A stretch of DNA of 64,000 bases, taken from contig SVLM01000001.1 of the NCBI GenBank assembly GCA_015067945.1, positions 62,001 through 126,000 of the forward strand, given 5' to 3'. The notes below the pieces were generated by a model. That model searched no databases and was not told the DNA's origin. It was given only the letters and a program-made list of their open reading frames with translations. A program made the translations under genes and the position numbers. The DNA comes from Oscillospiraceae bacterium. GTDB taxonomy: Bacteria > Bacillota > Clostridia > Oscillospirales > Oscillospiraceae. Position 1 is the first letter of the stretch; every line of letters starts with the position of its first letter. Below are positions 1 to 8,678 of the stretch, one piece after another.

Positions 1-587
1 GCAGACGGCAGCCGGATCCTGCAGCACTGAGTAATCTTAGAGTGCTTCGCACTGCTCTGACCCCAATGCTTCTCGGCTTCATTGCATGGCCTTTTACCCA
101 CAGCCTGACCAAAAGTATGTGGGTCTCGGCACTGATGCTGGCGTTCAACGGCATCGTGCTGTACATCGCTCCTTATGTGCCCCAGGGCAATAAGGATGCC
201 TCAACCGTATCCGGTCTTGACGGCTTGCTGATGGGATTTGGTGCTGTTTTGGCAATGCTGCCCGGCGTGTCCCGAATCGCCGGATTTACCACGACCGGTA
301 TTTTGCGTGGCTGTCAGCGAAGCTATGTATTGGAGCTTGCCTTGCTGCTGTGCATCCCGGCACTGATCGTACTCATTATCTTTGATGTATATTTTTTGAT
401 TGTGGCAGGTGCGGTTACCGGAGCATGGATATTGTCCGGTGTCTTGGCAATGGTCATTGCTGCTCCCACTGCGTATCTGTGCATTATCTTCCTGCGGTTC
501 TTGTCTGTAAAAGTTGGCTTTTCCGGCTTCGCTTATTATAGCTGGGGTGTGGCAATGTTCATCTTGATTCTATATTTGATGATATAA
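1..587 (+). CDS. uppP: Undecaprenyl-diphosphatase (UppP/BacA), 5'-truncated by the window edge
   Basis: The frame is open from base 3, so the GTG at 42 in the ORF track is internal and the gene starts outside the window. The visible part is almost wholly hydrophobic, with about five membrane segments, and carries the family signature region LPGVSRIAGF. UppP recycles undecaprenyl diphosphate to the monophosphate carrier for peptidoglycan synthesis at the membrane. The usual motif is PGxSRSG; here the arginine is kept but Ser-Gly reads Ile-Ala, a deviation worth noting. The N-terminal glutamate-rich motif lies outside the window. ftsK follows 13 bp downstream, so they may be co-transcribed. Confidence 0.82.
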   Translation, partial: RRQPDPAALSNLRVLRTALTPMLLGFIAWPFTHSLTKSMWVSALMLAFNGIVLYIAPYVPQGNKDASTVSGLDGLLMGFGAVLAMLPGVSRIAGFTTTGILRGCQRSYVLELALLLCIPALIVLIIFDVYFLIVAGAVTGAWILSGVLAMVIAAPTAYLCIIFLRFLSVKVGFSGFAYYSWGVAMFILILYLMI

Positions 588-600
588 AGGAGGGGTTCGT

Positions 601-3252
601 ATGCCGAATCAAAAATCCAAATCTCAGGCACAAAAGGCTGCGGCTAAGAAGCAACCCAATAAGTCCGGCGGTAAAGCATCTGCCAAGAAGAATGATGCAA
701 CCGAAAAGACCGCTATTCCGGTTCGCCTTATTACGTCTGTCGTGAGTTTAGGCTTATTCATTCTGTTTCTTGTCATGTTTCTGTGGCCGGAAGGCGTTCT
801 GGTGGAGAAGTTCCTGCTCCCGGGCATTCTGGGACTGATTGGTAAGGCCGGTTTTTACATTGCCATTCCTGCACTGCTGTATCTGTTTGTCATCCAGGCC
901 TTCAGCGGTAAGCGACCGGTGATTCTTCGCAGTGTTTGCCTGATTCTGTTTGTGATGATCTGTGGCTGCATCCATCAGGTGGCTTTGCCGAATCCGCAGG
1001 CACCCAGCGGCGGTGCATTGCTGGTTGCCCTGTATCATGGCGGCAGCGACGGAACCACAGCCGGTATTCTGTGCGGCGGTATTGGCTACCTTATCAAATT
1101 TCTGTGCGGCCCCGTCATTCCTTACATAATTTTCGCTGTGGCAGCGGTACTGGCACTGCTGGCGGCTTTTCAGATCACCATCCCCAGTATTGTCCGTGCA
1201 GTTCAAAACCGCCCCAGAGCCGACTGGGAGGACGAGGGGGAGGAATTGCAGGAGCCTGCAACAGTGGTTGTCAATCACTTTGCCAACAAGCGGATCGAGC
1301 GTAAGGAAAATCGCCGCCGCCGGGAGGCTGAGCGTGCCGAAAAGCAAGCTCAAGAGGAAGCTGAAGAGGAAGAGAAGCCTGCTGAGCAGCCCAAGCCTGA
1401 ACGCAAGAGTCGCAAGAAGTCCGATGACTTCATGAGCCAGATCGACAGCGATGTGGATGACCCGGTGGGTGTTTCTGCCACTGCGGTTACCGACGATGTG
1501 GATGTGGATTTGATCATTTCTGATCCCAAACCCGGTAAGACTAGTTCCAATGTTGTTTCCATGGATCCGGTTCCGGAACAAATGCCGATTTTTGAGAAGG
1601 GAGATGACGACGCAATGCCTGCTCAACCGACCCAAAATGTTAAGGTTGATAAGATCACTGCCAAGGATGCTGCTGAATCTGCAGCTCAGGTGGCAGCTGA
1701 GATTGCCGAGGCTGAAGCAGCTGAAAAGCCTGAGTACTGCTATCCGCCCATCGATCTTTTGAAAAATGCAGGCCGCAGTACCACCGATGGCACTACGGAA
1801 ATGCGGGAGAATACCCGCCGCTTGAACGAAACTCTGGCAAGCTTTAAGATTGAAGCTCATATCATCAATGTAACCCGGGGTCCCAGTGTTACCCGTTATG
1901 AGGTGGAGCTGGATAAGGGCGTCCGCCTGAACAAGCTGACCTCTTGTGCTGATGACATCGCCCTGAGCCTGGGTGCCTCCGGTGTCCGTATCGCCGCCGT
2001 TCCCGGCAAGATCTCCGTCGTGGGTATTGAGGTGCCCAACCGTTCGGTCACTACTGTTTCTCTGCGTGAGGTCATCGACTCCAATGAGTTTGAGCGTGCG
2101 TCCTCCAAATCCTCCTTCGCTGTGGGCAAGGACATTGGCGGCAACTGCATCGTTGGTAATATTGCCAAACTGCCCCATATGCTCATTGCAGGTACTACCG
2201 GTTCCGGTAAATCCGTGTGCATGAACTCTGTGATTATTTCTCTGCTGTATAAGGCAAGCCCTGAGGATGTCAAGCTCATTATGATCGATCCCAAGATGGT
2301 CGAGCTTGGTATCTACAACGGCATTCCGCATCTGCTCATTCCCGTTGTCACCGACCCGAAGAAGGCGGCTGGCTCTCTGCAGTGGGCGGTAACGGAAATG
2401 ATGCGTCGCTACAAGACCATGTCCGATGCCGGTGTCCGTGACCTGGAAAGCTACAATTCCATTGCCGAGGCGGAAGACGACGGCGGTAAGCTGCCCCAGA
2501 TCGTTGTCATCATCGACGAGCTGGCTGACCTGATGCTGGTTGCAGCCAAGGAAGTGGAAGAATCCATCTGCCGCATCGCACAGATGGGTCGTGCTGCCGG
2601 TATCCACCTGATCATCGCTACCCAGCGTCCTTCTGCCGATGTTATCACCGGACTTATGAAGGCCAATATTCCCTCCAGAATTGCGTTCGCAGTTGCGTCT
2701 TCCATGGAATCCCGTATTATTCTGGATACCATGGGTGCCGAAAAACTGGTTGGCCGTGGCGATATGCTTTACGCGCCTATCGGAGCCGGCAAACCTCTGC
2801 GTGTGCAGGGTTGCTTTGTCAGCGACCCGGAGGTTGAAGCGGTTGCGAATTTCGTTAAGGACAATTATAGCAATACCTACGATCAGAAGGTTATGGATGA
2901 AATTGAGCGTAAGGCCGCTCAGGCCGGTTCCTCCAAATCCACCGTTTCCGATCCGGATCCTTCTTCTGCGGAAACCGAGGGCGACGAGCTCCTGCCGGAT
3001 GCTGTGGATGTATTCCTGGAAACAGGTCAGGCCTCTGTATCCATGCTCCAGCGGCGGCTGAAACTGGGTTATGCCCGGGCAGCACGTATCGTGGATGAGA
3101 TGGAGGAAAAGGGCATTGTCGGCCCCTTCCAGGGCAGCAAGCCCCGTGCCATTCTGGTCACAAAGGAACAGTGGGAGGCTATGAAATCCGGTCAGTCCGG
3201 TCAAATTGGCTTTGATGACCTGGGCAGCGGTGTGCCAGACGAACTGATGTAA
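601..3252 (+). CDS. ftsK: DNA translocase FtsK/SpoIIIE family
   Basis: An 883-residue hexameric DNA pump that moves chromosomal DNA through the division or sporulation septum. The order is a basic N-terminal tail, four or five membrane segments (about residues 40-200), a charged Glu/Lys-rich linker (about 210-380), the RecA-like motor with Walker A GTTGSGKSV near residue 530 and Walker B VVIIDELADL near 634, and a C-terminal winged-helix gamma domain (about 795-860) that reads KOPS/SRS sequences. Length is typical for SpoIIIE/FtsK. The ATG at 601 follows the ribosome site AAAGGAGGGG. The sporulation operon just downstream fits a SpoIIIE role, but sequence alone does not separate FtsK from SpoIIIE. 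Confidence 0.95.
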   Translation: MPNQKSKSQAQKAAAKKQPNKSGGKASAKKNDATEKTAIPVRLITSVVSLGLFILFLVMFLWPEGVLVEKFLLPGILGLIGKAGFYIAIPALLYLFVIQAFSGKRPVILRSVCLILFVMICGCIHQVALPNPQAPSGGALLVALYHGGSDGTTAGILCGGIGYLIKFLCGPVIPYIIFAVAAVLALLAAFQITIPSIVRAVQNRPRADWEDEGEELQEPATVVVNHFANKRIERKENRRRREAERAEKQAQEEAEEEEKPAEQPKPERKSRKKSDDFMSQIDSDVDDPVGVSATAVTDDVDVDLIISDPKPGKTSSNVVSMDPVPEQMPIFEKGDDDAMPAQPTQNVKVDKITAKDAAESAAQVAAEIAEAEAAEKPEYCYPPIDLLKNAGRSTTDGTTEMRENTRRLNETLASFKIEAHIINVTRGPSVTRYEVELDKGVRLNKLTSCADDIALSLGASGVRIAAVPGKISVVGIEVPNRSVTTVSLREVIDSNEFERASSKSSFAVGKDIGGNCIVGNIAKLPHMLIAGTTGSGKSVCMNSVIISLLYKASPEDVKLIMIDPKMVELGIYNGIPHLLIPVVTDPKKAAGSLQWAVTEMMRRYKTMSDAGVRDLESYNSIAEAEDDGGKLPQIVVIIDELADLMLVAAKEVEESICRIAQMGRAAGIHLIIATQRPSADVITGLMKANIPSRIAFAVASSMESRIILDTMGAEKLVGRGDMLYAPIGAGKPLRVQGCFVSDPEVEAVANFVKDNYSNTYDQKVMDEIERKAAQAGSSKSTVSDPDPSSAETEGDELLPDAVDVFLETGQASVSMLQRRLKLGYARAARIVDEMEEKGIVGPFQGSKPRAILVTKEQWEAMKSGQSGQIGFDDLGSGVPDELM

Positions 3253-3282
3253 TCAATGCAGCTAACTGCTTGATAATAATTT
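3252..3282 (+). terminator. Weak stem-loop after ftsK
   Basis: ATCAA-T-GCAG, loop CTAA, then CTGC-TTGAT forms a nine-pair stem with one bulged T, followed by AATAATTTT. It is a modest terminator candidate overlapping the ftsK stop codon. Confidence 0.35.
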
Positions 3283-3328
3283 TGCATCGCATCCGGATGG
3301 CCGGAGCGACAGCAAGGAGGAATTGAAA

Positions 3329-3913
3329 TTGAAAAACCCGAAAATCAAACGTATGGTGGGAATTGCACTGCTGATGGCCATGGTCGTCGTTATGCAGGCA
3401 CTCAGCGGTATTATCCCTCCGGTGGGCGGCTTCTCCATTTCTTTGGTGTTGATCCCCATCGTTCTGGGTGCTGCGGTCTATGGAGCCGGAGCTGGAGCTC
3501 TGCTGGGTGCAACCTTTGGAGCTATTGTGTACATCAACTGCGTGACCGGTGCGGATCCCGGCGGTGCCATGGTGTTCCAGGCAAACCCCGTTCTGTGCTT
3601 CCTGGTGGTCATGGGCAAGGGCATCCTTGCAGGCTTGGCTTCCGGTGGTGTGTACAAGCTGCTGCATAAGGTCAACCCCTATCTGGCCATGCTCTGTGCA
3701 GCGATCATCTGCCCAATGGTCAACACCGGCGTGTTTGTGATCTGCATGCTGCTGTTCTTTATTGAGGTTCTTTCTCAGTGGGCAGGCGGAGCGGATGTGC
3801 TTGGCTATATTCTCACCGGTCTGATCCTGGCAAATTTCGTCCCGGAGCTGATCATCAATGTGGTATTCAGTCCTGCGGGTCAGCGGATCAGTCATTTCGT
3901 CAACAAGAAATAA
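3329..3913 (+). CDS. ECF transporter S component, substrate unknown
   Basis: About 194 residues with five or six hydrophobic segments in the pattern of the substrate-binding S subunits of energy-coupling factor vitamin transporters (KRMVGIALLMAMVVVMQALSG at the start, glycine/alanine-rich core). It would sit in the membrane and dock on a shared EcfA/A'/T module, which is not in this window. The ORF track starts at TTG 3323, but AGGAGG at 3315-3320 is only 2 bp from it and 8 bp from the in-frame TTG at 3329, so 3329 is preferred. The substrate cannot be told from sequence. A strong terminator follows. Confidence 0.8.
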   Translation: MKNPKIKRMVGIALLMAMVVVMQALSGIIPPVGGFSISLVLIPIVLGAAVYGAGAGALLGATFGAIVYINCVTGADPGGAMVFQANPVLCFLVVMGKGILAGLASGGVYKLLHKVNPYLAMLCAAIICPMVNTGVFVICMLLFFIEVLSQWAGGADVLGYILTGLILANFVPELIINVVFSPAGQRISHFVNKK

Positions 3914-3920
3914 ATTCCCA

Positions 3921-3950
3921 ATGCCGGCGGCTTTGTCCGCCGGCATTTTT
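3921..3950 (+). terminator. Rho-independent terminator after the ECF S gene
   Basis: ATGCCGGCGG, loop CTTTGT, CCGCCGGCAT, then TTTT: a perfect 10-bp GC-rich stem with a U tract. Confidence 0.9.
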
Positions 3951-3987
3951 ATGCACCTGCAGGCATGAAGCAGCCTGCAGGTGCATA
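3950..3987. repeat. 15-bp perfect inverted repeat upstream of spoIIIAA
   Basis: TATGCACCTGCAGGC and GCCTGCAGGTGCATA flank an 8-nt loop. It touches the preceding terminator and ends 10 bp before the spoIIIAA ribosome site. It could be an operator or a second hairpin in the leader; no U tract follows, so it is not a simple terminator. Confidence 0.7.
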
Positions 3988-4010
3988 GTCTTTTCCAGGA
4001 GATGATGCAA

Positions 4011-4844
4011 ATGAAATGTGCATGGAGGGAATTGCTCGCCATCCAGCCACTGAACTTACGGGAGGATGTGGACAAGCTGGGCAGGGAAGACCTGCAGGAA
4101 ATCCGCCTGCGTCAGGGCAAGCCGGTGCAGTTGATCTGCCATAAGCAAACCCATTGGTTAGAAACTTCAGTAACTACTGCTGACCTGAACTATACAATCA
4201 ATGCCGCCAGTCGTTATTCACCTTGGACAGCTGCTTCCATTGCTCACGGCTACCTTACAGCTCAGGGCGGGCATCGCATTGGAATTGCCGGAGAGGTCGT
4301 AACCCGGGACGGACAAATCACCGGTATTAAGAATGTCACAAGCCTGTGTATCCGCGTCGCGAGAGACTTTCCGGGAATCGCCAAGGCTGTGGGACAAGTT
4401 AACGATTCTCTGCTCATTCTCGGACCTCCGGGCAGCGGCAAGACCACCTTTCTGCGTGATCTGATCCGGCAAATGGCGGACAGACTGTGCGTTGCAGTGG
4501 TGGACGAACGGGGAGAACTGTTCCCAACCGGAGCCAACTTTATGCAGGGAAAACAGATGGACGTGCTGTCGCTGTGCGATAAGCCGAGAGGAATCGACAT
4601 GGCACTGCGTACCCTGGGGGCAAGTTATATCGCCATGGATGAAATTACGTCTGAAGCAGATTGCACAGCCATGCTTCGGGCGGGCTGGTGCGGTGTCGGT
4701 TTGCTTGCCACCGCCCATGCAGCGGATGTACATGATTTGTACTGCCGTCCGGTCTATCGGCCATTGGTGGATACTAAGTTGTTTCAAACCGCGGTGGTGC
4801 TGAGGCCGGACAAGTCCTGGAAACTGGAAAGGATGAAACTATGA
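4011..4844 (+). CDS. spoIIIAA: Stage III sporulation protein AA, secretion-type ATPase
   Basis: About 277 residues. It is the ATPase of the SpoIIIA-SpoIIQ channel that joins mother cell and forespore, and resembles type II/IV secretion ATPases. Walker A is GPPGSGKTT near residue 137, followed by a DERGEL segment and a Walker-B-like YIAMDEIT. The ORF track uses GTG 3981, which lies inside the palindrome; AGGAG at 3997-4001 is 9 bp from the ATG at 4011, so that start is chosen. It heads an eight-gene operon with overlapping stops and starts. In B. subtilis this operon is mother-cell specific (sigma E); no such promoter was resolved here. Confidence 0.94.
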   Translation: MKCAWRELLAIQPLNLREDVDKLGREDLQEIRLRQGKPVQLICHKQTHWLETSVTTADLNYTINAASRYSPWTAASIAHGYLTAQGGHRIGIAGEVVTRDGQITGIKNVTSLCIRVARDFPGIAKAVGQVNDSLLILGPPGSGKTTFLRDLIRQMADRLCVAVVDERGELFPTGANFMQGKQMDVLSLCDKPRGIDMALRTLGASYIAMDEITSEADCTAMLRAGWCGVGLLATAHAADVHDLYCRPVYRPLVDTKLFQTAVVLRPDKSWKLERMKL

Positions 4845-5353
4845 ATCTACATTGGATCGGTGCTATTTTGATCATAGCCGGCTGCGGCGGCGTCGGTTTC
4901 TCAATGGCACTGAATTATAAACGGGAGGAAAATACACTGCGGCAGCTGATTCGGGTTATGGATCTTTTTTGCTGCGAGTTGGAATACCGGATCTCGCCCC
5001 TGCCGGAGCTTTTCAGAAAGGCCTCCAATGCGGCATCCGGTCATTTGTCAAAATTATTTGAAAGAGTTGTTCAGGAGTTGGAGAATCAGGTAGCACCGGA
5101 TGCCGCTTATTGTATGGCATCTGCACTGCGTCACAGCAGGGAATTGCCGGGTAAAATCGTATTTGCCTTGACCGATCTTGGCCGGTCCTTGGGTGAATAC
5201 GACCTGCAGGGACAACTGCAAGGCATCAAGGCAGTGCAAAGCACTTGTATGCGGCAATTGGAAGATTTAGAAAACAACCGCACACAAAGAATCCGTAGCT
5301 ATCAGACCCTTGGCCTTTGTGCCGGAGCGGCTCTGGCAATTTTGTTTTTATAG
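4841..5353 (+). CDS. spoIIIAB: Stage III sporulation protein AB
   Basis: 170 residues with one N-terminal membrane helix (about 5-23), a soluble helical middle and a C-terminal hydrophobic segment, the layout of SpoIIIAB, which resembles the GspF-type inner-membrane platform of secretion systems. It overlaps spoIIIAA by 4 bp (ATGA), indicating translational coupling. Length matches the family (about 170). The call rests strongly on its fixed place in the operon. Confidence 0.92.
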   Translation: MNLHWIGAILIIAGCGGVGFSMALNYKREENTLRQLIRVMDLFCCELEYRISPLPELFRKASNAASGHLSKLFERVVQELENQVAPDAAYCMASALRHSRELPGKIVFALTDLGRSLGEYDLQGQLQGIKAVQSTCMRQLEDLENNRTQRIRSYQTLGLCAGAALAILFL

Positions 5354-5356
5354 CCT

Positions 5357-5551
5357 ATGGAAATCGACCTGATATTCAAAATCGCTGCCATCGGCATCAT
5401 CGTAACCATCCTGCACCAGGTGCTGGCTCGCTCCGGTCGCGACGAGCAGGCGATGATGACCATGCTGGCAGGCTTGGTGGTGGTACTGATGATGATGGCA
5501 CAGAAGATCGCTGATCTGTTTGAACTGGTCAAGCGTCTGTTTCGTTTTTAA
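5357..5551 (+). CDS. spoIIIAC: Stage III sporulation protein AC
   Basis: 64 residues with two hydrophobic helices joined by a short polar loop (ARSGRDEQ), which is the whole of SpoIIIAC. It is a small membrane subunit of the SpoIIIA channel. It starts 3 bp after spoIIIAB and its stop overlaps the spoIIIAD start by one base. Size and position match the canonical operon. Confidence 0.93.
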   Translation: MEIDLIFKIAAIGIIVTILHQVLARSGRDEQAMMTMLAGLVVVLMMMAQKIADLFELVKRLFRF

Positions 5552-5946
5552 TGGATGCCTTTTGGCAATGGATCGCCGGGGCAATGCTGACTGTGGTGCT
5601 GGGCATCGCTCTTGGAAAACAAAGTAAGGACATTTCTCTGATTCTGTCGATTGTTGTCTGTATTATGGTGCTGGTGGCAGCAGCGGCATATCTGCAGCCG
5701 GTAATGGACTTTGTAAAACGCTTGCAAAGTATTGGCCTTTTGGACGAGCAATACGGCCAGATACTACTTAAGTCTGTGGGAATTGGTCTGGTAACGGAGT
5801 TTGCAGTGCTGATTTGTAATGATGCAGGAAACACGGCTCTTGGGAAATCTCTGCAAATAGCCGCAACTGTGCTTGTGCTATGGATTTCTCTACCGCTTAT
5901 GGAGTCGCTGCTTACACTGATCGAGAAAATTATGGGTGGCGTATGA
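5551..5946 (+). CDS. spoIIIAD: Stage III sporulation protein AD
   Basis: 131 residues with about four membrane helices; a SpoIIIAC-like membrane subunit of the mother cell-forespore channel. Starts in TAATG (shared base with the spoIIIAC stop) and overlaps spoIIIAE by 4 bp. The length is normal for the family. Confidence 0.93.
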   Translation: MDAFWQWIAGAMLTVVLGIALGKQSKDISLILSIVVCIMVLVAAAAYLQPVMDFVKRLQSIGLLDEQYGQILLKSVGIGLVTEFAVLICNDAGNTALGKSLQIAATVLVLWISLPLMESLLTLIEKIMGGV

Positions 5947-6983
5947 GAAGAATCCTCTTGTTAATTCTACTTCTGTTGCTCCTGACTCAGCCGGTGCGGG
6001 CAATGGATTACACTGCACCAACAGTACCGGATTCCGGTGCGGAGCTGATGCCGGCCAGGACGGAAACCTTTTCCCAAGGCTTATCCAAGGTGCTGAGTAA
6101 CGCCATCGCGTATATCAGTCCATCCTTGGCAGAAGCGGCAGGAATCTGTCTGTCACTGGTTGGTATCGTTATGCTTCATTCTGTTCTGGAGACAATGCCA
6201 ACAGATTTGAAGAAAGTCATCGGTATGGTCTCAGCATTGGCAATCGCAGGCATTCTGCTGAAACGGACAAGCACGATGATCCATCTTGGTGTGGAAACGG
6301 TCCGGGAGTTAAGCGAATATGGAAAATTGCTGGTTCCGGTGCTGACAGCTGCCATGGCTGCCCAGGGCGGAGTAACCGGTGCTACCGCGTTGTATGCCGG
6401 TACGGCGATGTTTAATATGCTGCTGGGTACAGCCATATCAAATCTTTTGATACCTATGCTGTATTGTTTTCTGGCATTGGCAATCGCCGGGACAGCCACG
6501 GGCTCGGAGCGGTTGAATAAGCTGCGGGACTTGGTGAAAAGCTTTGTCTCCTGGTGCTTGAAGATCCTCATATACATCTTTACTGGCTATATCGCAATTA
6601 CCGGCGTCATCAGCGGAAATGCTGACGCAACGGCCATTAAAGTGACAAAGCTTACCATGTCCGGCATGATCCCGGTGGTTGGCGGTATGCTGTCGGATGC
6701 GTCGGAGGCGGTGCTGGTCAGTGCCGGTGTGATGAAAAATGCAGTGGGAACTTATGGCCTGCTTGCAATTCTGGCTGTATGGATTGCACCGTTCATACAG
6801 ATTGGTGCCCAGTATCTGCTTCTGAAGCTGACAGGTGCCTTGTGCGGTGTCTTTGGTGCAAAGGAACCCTCCAAGCTGATCGACCAATTTTCCGGTGCTA
6901 TGGGCCTTCTGCTGGGCATGACGGCCACAATGTGCATGCTGCTGTTGATCAGTACGGTGTGCTTTATGAGAGGAGTTGGGTGA
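5943..6983 (+). CDS. spoIIIAE: Stage III sporulation protein AE
   Basis: About 346 residues. The N-terminus RRILLLILLLLLLTQPVRA is a clear signal peptide, followed by about seven membrane segments, as expected for the large polytopic SpoIIIAE channel component. The ORF track begins at 5880 inside spoIIIAD; the ATG at 5943 overlaps the spoIIIAD stop (ATGA) and puts the signal peptide at the very start, so it is preferred. Repeated glycine/alanine helices such as TAAMAAQGGVTG fit the family. Confidence 0.93.
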   Translation: MRRILLLILLLLLLTQPVRAMDYTAPTVPDSGAELMPARTETFSQGLSKVLSNAIAYISPSLAEAAGICLSLVGIVMLHSVLETMPTDLKKVIGMVSALAIAGILLKRTSTMIHLGVETVRELSEYGKLLVPVLTAAMAAQGGVTGATALYAGTAMFNMLLGTAISNLLIPMLYCFLALAIAGTATGSERLNKLRDLVKSFVSWCLKILIYIFTGYIAITGVISGNADATAIKVTKLTMSGMIPVVGGMLSDASEAVLVSAGVMKNAVGTYGLLAILAVWIAPFIQIGAQYLLLKLTGALCGVFGAKEPSKLIDQFSGAMGLLLGMTATMCMLLLISTVCFMRGVG

Positions 6984-7455
6984 AACGGATATTACGAAAT
7001 ATCTTCTGGGAGTGGTCGGTGCAGCGTTGTTATGCGGCATTGTAACGTACCTTTTGGGGCAAAAGGGAGCATTGGGCACAACGGTAAAACTTCTGGCAGG
7101 CATCTATATGACTCTGACAATTTTTGCTCCCCTGGGACAAATGCGGCTGCATGAATTAACGCAGTGGAAAGTACAGATAACAACTGAAGCAGACCAAATA
7201 ACGCTCTCCGGGCAAAACGAAGCCCGTGAAGCCATGGCACAAAGCATAATTGACAGCACCCGGGCATATATTTTGGAGAAAGCCGAAACATTTGGTGCCG
7301 AACTGACAGTGGAGGTGATGCTGGATGATTCCTCAATTCCCGTACCATCAGGGGTACGTATCCGCGGAAACATCTCCCCGTACAACAGGGAAAAGCTAGG
7401 CAGTATCATACAAAGGGATCTCGGCATACCCACGGAGGCACAAATATGGATTTGA
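6976..7455 (+). CDS. spoIIIAF: Stage III sporulation protein AF
   Basis: 159 residues: two membrane helices in the first 55 residues, then a soluble domain with a ring-building-motif-like fold in known SpoIIIAF proteins. The start is uncertain. TTG 6976 overlaps spoIIIAE by 8 bp but has AGAGGAG directly against it, so initiation may be coupled or may occur slightly downstream (GTG 7012). It overlaps spoIIIAG by 10 bp. Identification rests on topology plus position between AE and AG. Confidence 0.9.
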   Translation: MGETDITKYLLGVVGAALLCGIVTYLLGQKGALGTTVKLLAGIYMTLTIFAPLGQMRLHELTQWKVQITTEADQITLSGQNEAREAMAQSIIDSTRAYILEKAETFGAELTVEVMLDDSSIPVPSGVRIRGNISPYNREKLGSIIQRDLGIPTEAQIWI

Positions 7456-7952
7456 AGGAACTGAAAAACAAGGCATTGGAATCTATACGAAAGCATAAAT
7501 ATGCCTTGGCTATTGTTGTATTGGGACTGATATTGATCTTCATACCCTTTGGCAGTAGCGACAAGGCAAGCGAAGCGACCCAAACCCCAATATACGCAGT
7601 GGAAGCAGATACTGTTGAACAAAGGCTTGCGGATATCCTTACCAAAATCGACGGGGCAGGGAAGGTGCAGGTAATGCTGACGGTTGCATCGTCGGAACAG
7701 AAGGTATATCAGGAAGATACAGATCTGTCGGGGGGTGGTGCGGATACCTCCCGATACGATACGGTTATCATCAAGGATTCCAATGGTAACGAAATGGGAC
7801 TCATACAGCAGGTGATCGGAGCCAAATATCAAGGGGCGATTATTGTGTGCCAGGGTGCGGGGAAACCGGCAGTGAAACTGGCAATTGTCGAAGCGGTATC
7901 CCGGGCCACCGGTTTGGGTGCAGACCAGATTTCCGTTTTGAAAATGAAATGA
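7446..7952 (+). CDS. spoIIIAG: Stage III sporulation protein AG
   Basis: 168 residues: a short cytoplasmic N-terminus, one membrane helix (about 20-36, YALAIVVLGLILIFIPFG) and an extracytoplasmic domain that in SpoIIIAG builds a large ring in the channel. The segment VQVMLTVASSEQKVYQED is typical of the family. Residues 90-100 are glycine-rich (SGGGADTSRYD). The length is shorter than in B. subtilis (about 230), as often seen in clostridia. Confidence 0.94.
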   Translation: MDLKELKNKALESIRKHKYALAIVVLGLILIFIPFGSSDKASEATQTPIYAVEADTVEQRLADILTKIDGAGKVQVMLTVASSEQKVYQEDTDLSGGGADTSRYDTVIIKDSNGNEMGLIQQVIGAKYQGAIIVCQGAGKPAVKLAIVEAVSRATGLGADQISVLKMK

Positions 7953-7968
7953 ATGGAGGCAATCAATC

Positions 7969-8517
7969 ATGAAAAATTGGAAAAAGAATCTGATGGCGGC
8001 GGCTGTGCTACTGGTGGTATGTGCCGGTATCTATATGAACTGGATGTATACCAATGCCCAAAGCGTTGCCGATCTGACTGATACTCTGGATGCGGAAAAA
8101 GTTATGTCTGAAAACGGTTTGATTCTGGATTTGAACGAACCGGTCAGCGGTGAGCTGGAGGGTAATACCGTAACGGACTATTTTGCAGCGGTTCGACTGT
8201 CCCGGCAGGAAGCCCGCGACAGTGCCGTCAGCTTGCTTCAGGAGGCAATGTCCTACGGCGATGGCTCCGGCACCGATTCTCAGGCACAGCTGGAGCAAAT
8301 CGTACAGACTGCATTGTGTGAGGCACAAATTGAAAGTCTGATCATCGCCAAGGGCTATACCGATTGTGTTGCATACATGACGGATACCGGCATTGCGGTG
8401 GCCGTTGCCAGTCCCGAAGGCGGGATGAAGCAGACGGATGTCGCGGTCATTGCCGACATTGTCATTACTCAATCCGGTCTTACCATGGAGCAGATCCGGG
8501 TGGTGGAGGTTCCATAA
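7969..8517 (+). CDS. spoIIIAH: Stage III sporulation protein AH
   Basis: 182 residues with one N-terminal membrane anchor (about 8-27) and an extracytoplasmic YscJ/FliF-like domain. SpoIIIAH pairs with SpoIIQ across the intermembrane space to form the engulfment-stage channel. The C-terminal VIADIVITQSGLTMEQIRV matches the conserved end of the family. GGAGG precedes the ATG. It ends the operon; a strong hairpin terminator follows at once. Confidence 0.94.
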   Translation: MKNWKKNLMAAAVLLVVCAGIYMNWMYTNAQSVADLTDTLDAEKVMSENGLILDLNEPVSGELEGNTVTDYFAAVRLSRQEARDSAVSLLQEAMSYGDGSGTDSQAQLEQIVQTALCEAQIESLIIAKGYTDCVAYMTDTGIAVAVASPEGGMKQTDVAVIADIVITQSGLTMEQIRVVEVP

Positions 8518-8519
8518 TT

Positions 8520-8561
8520 AAAACGCTGTCATTACCGATGCCTCGGTCGTGACAGCGTTTT
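8520..8561 (+). terminator. Terminator of the spoIIIA operon
   Basis: AAAACGCTGTCA and TGACAGCGTTTT form a 12-bp stem around an 18-nt loop that itself contains CCGA/TCGG. It ends in TTTTC. Confidence 0.85.
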
Positions 8562-8595
8562 CTGCGAAAAAACCGTTAAAGGCTTACATTGCACA

Positions 8596-8624
8596 TTGAC
8601 TTGCGGCGGATTTTTTGGTATACT
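8596..8624 (+). promoter_or_regulatory. Sigma-A-type promoter for the Asp23-nusB-xse-ispA operon
   Basis: TTGACT, a 17-bp spacer, TATACT, placed about 55 bp before the Asp23 start. Five of six -35 and five of six -10 bases match consensus. Confidence 0.8.
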
Positions 8625-8678
8625 AACGAAAAAGTATGGTGTCAAAATACGCACCTACATGAATTAGGAGGTACTCCC

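Noticed and set aside
754-3204. 816-aa minus-strand ORF opposite ftsK
   Set aside because: Antisense shadow of ftsK; low-complexity His/Asn/Gly-rich translation with no motif or ribosome site.
3253-3328. Riboswitch upstream of the ECF S-component gene
   Set aside because: The 76-bp leader is too short and matches no recognised riboswitch core; only a weak hairpin is seen.
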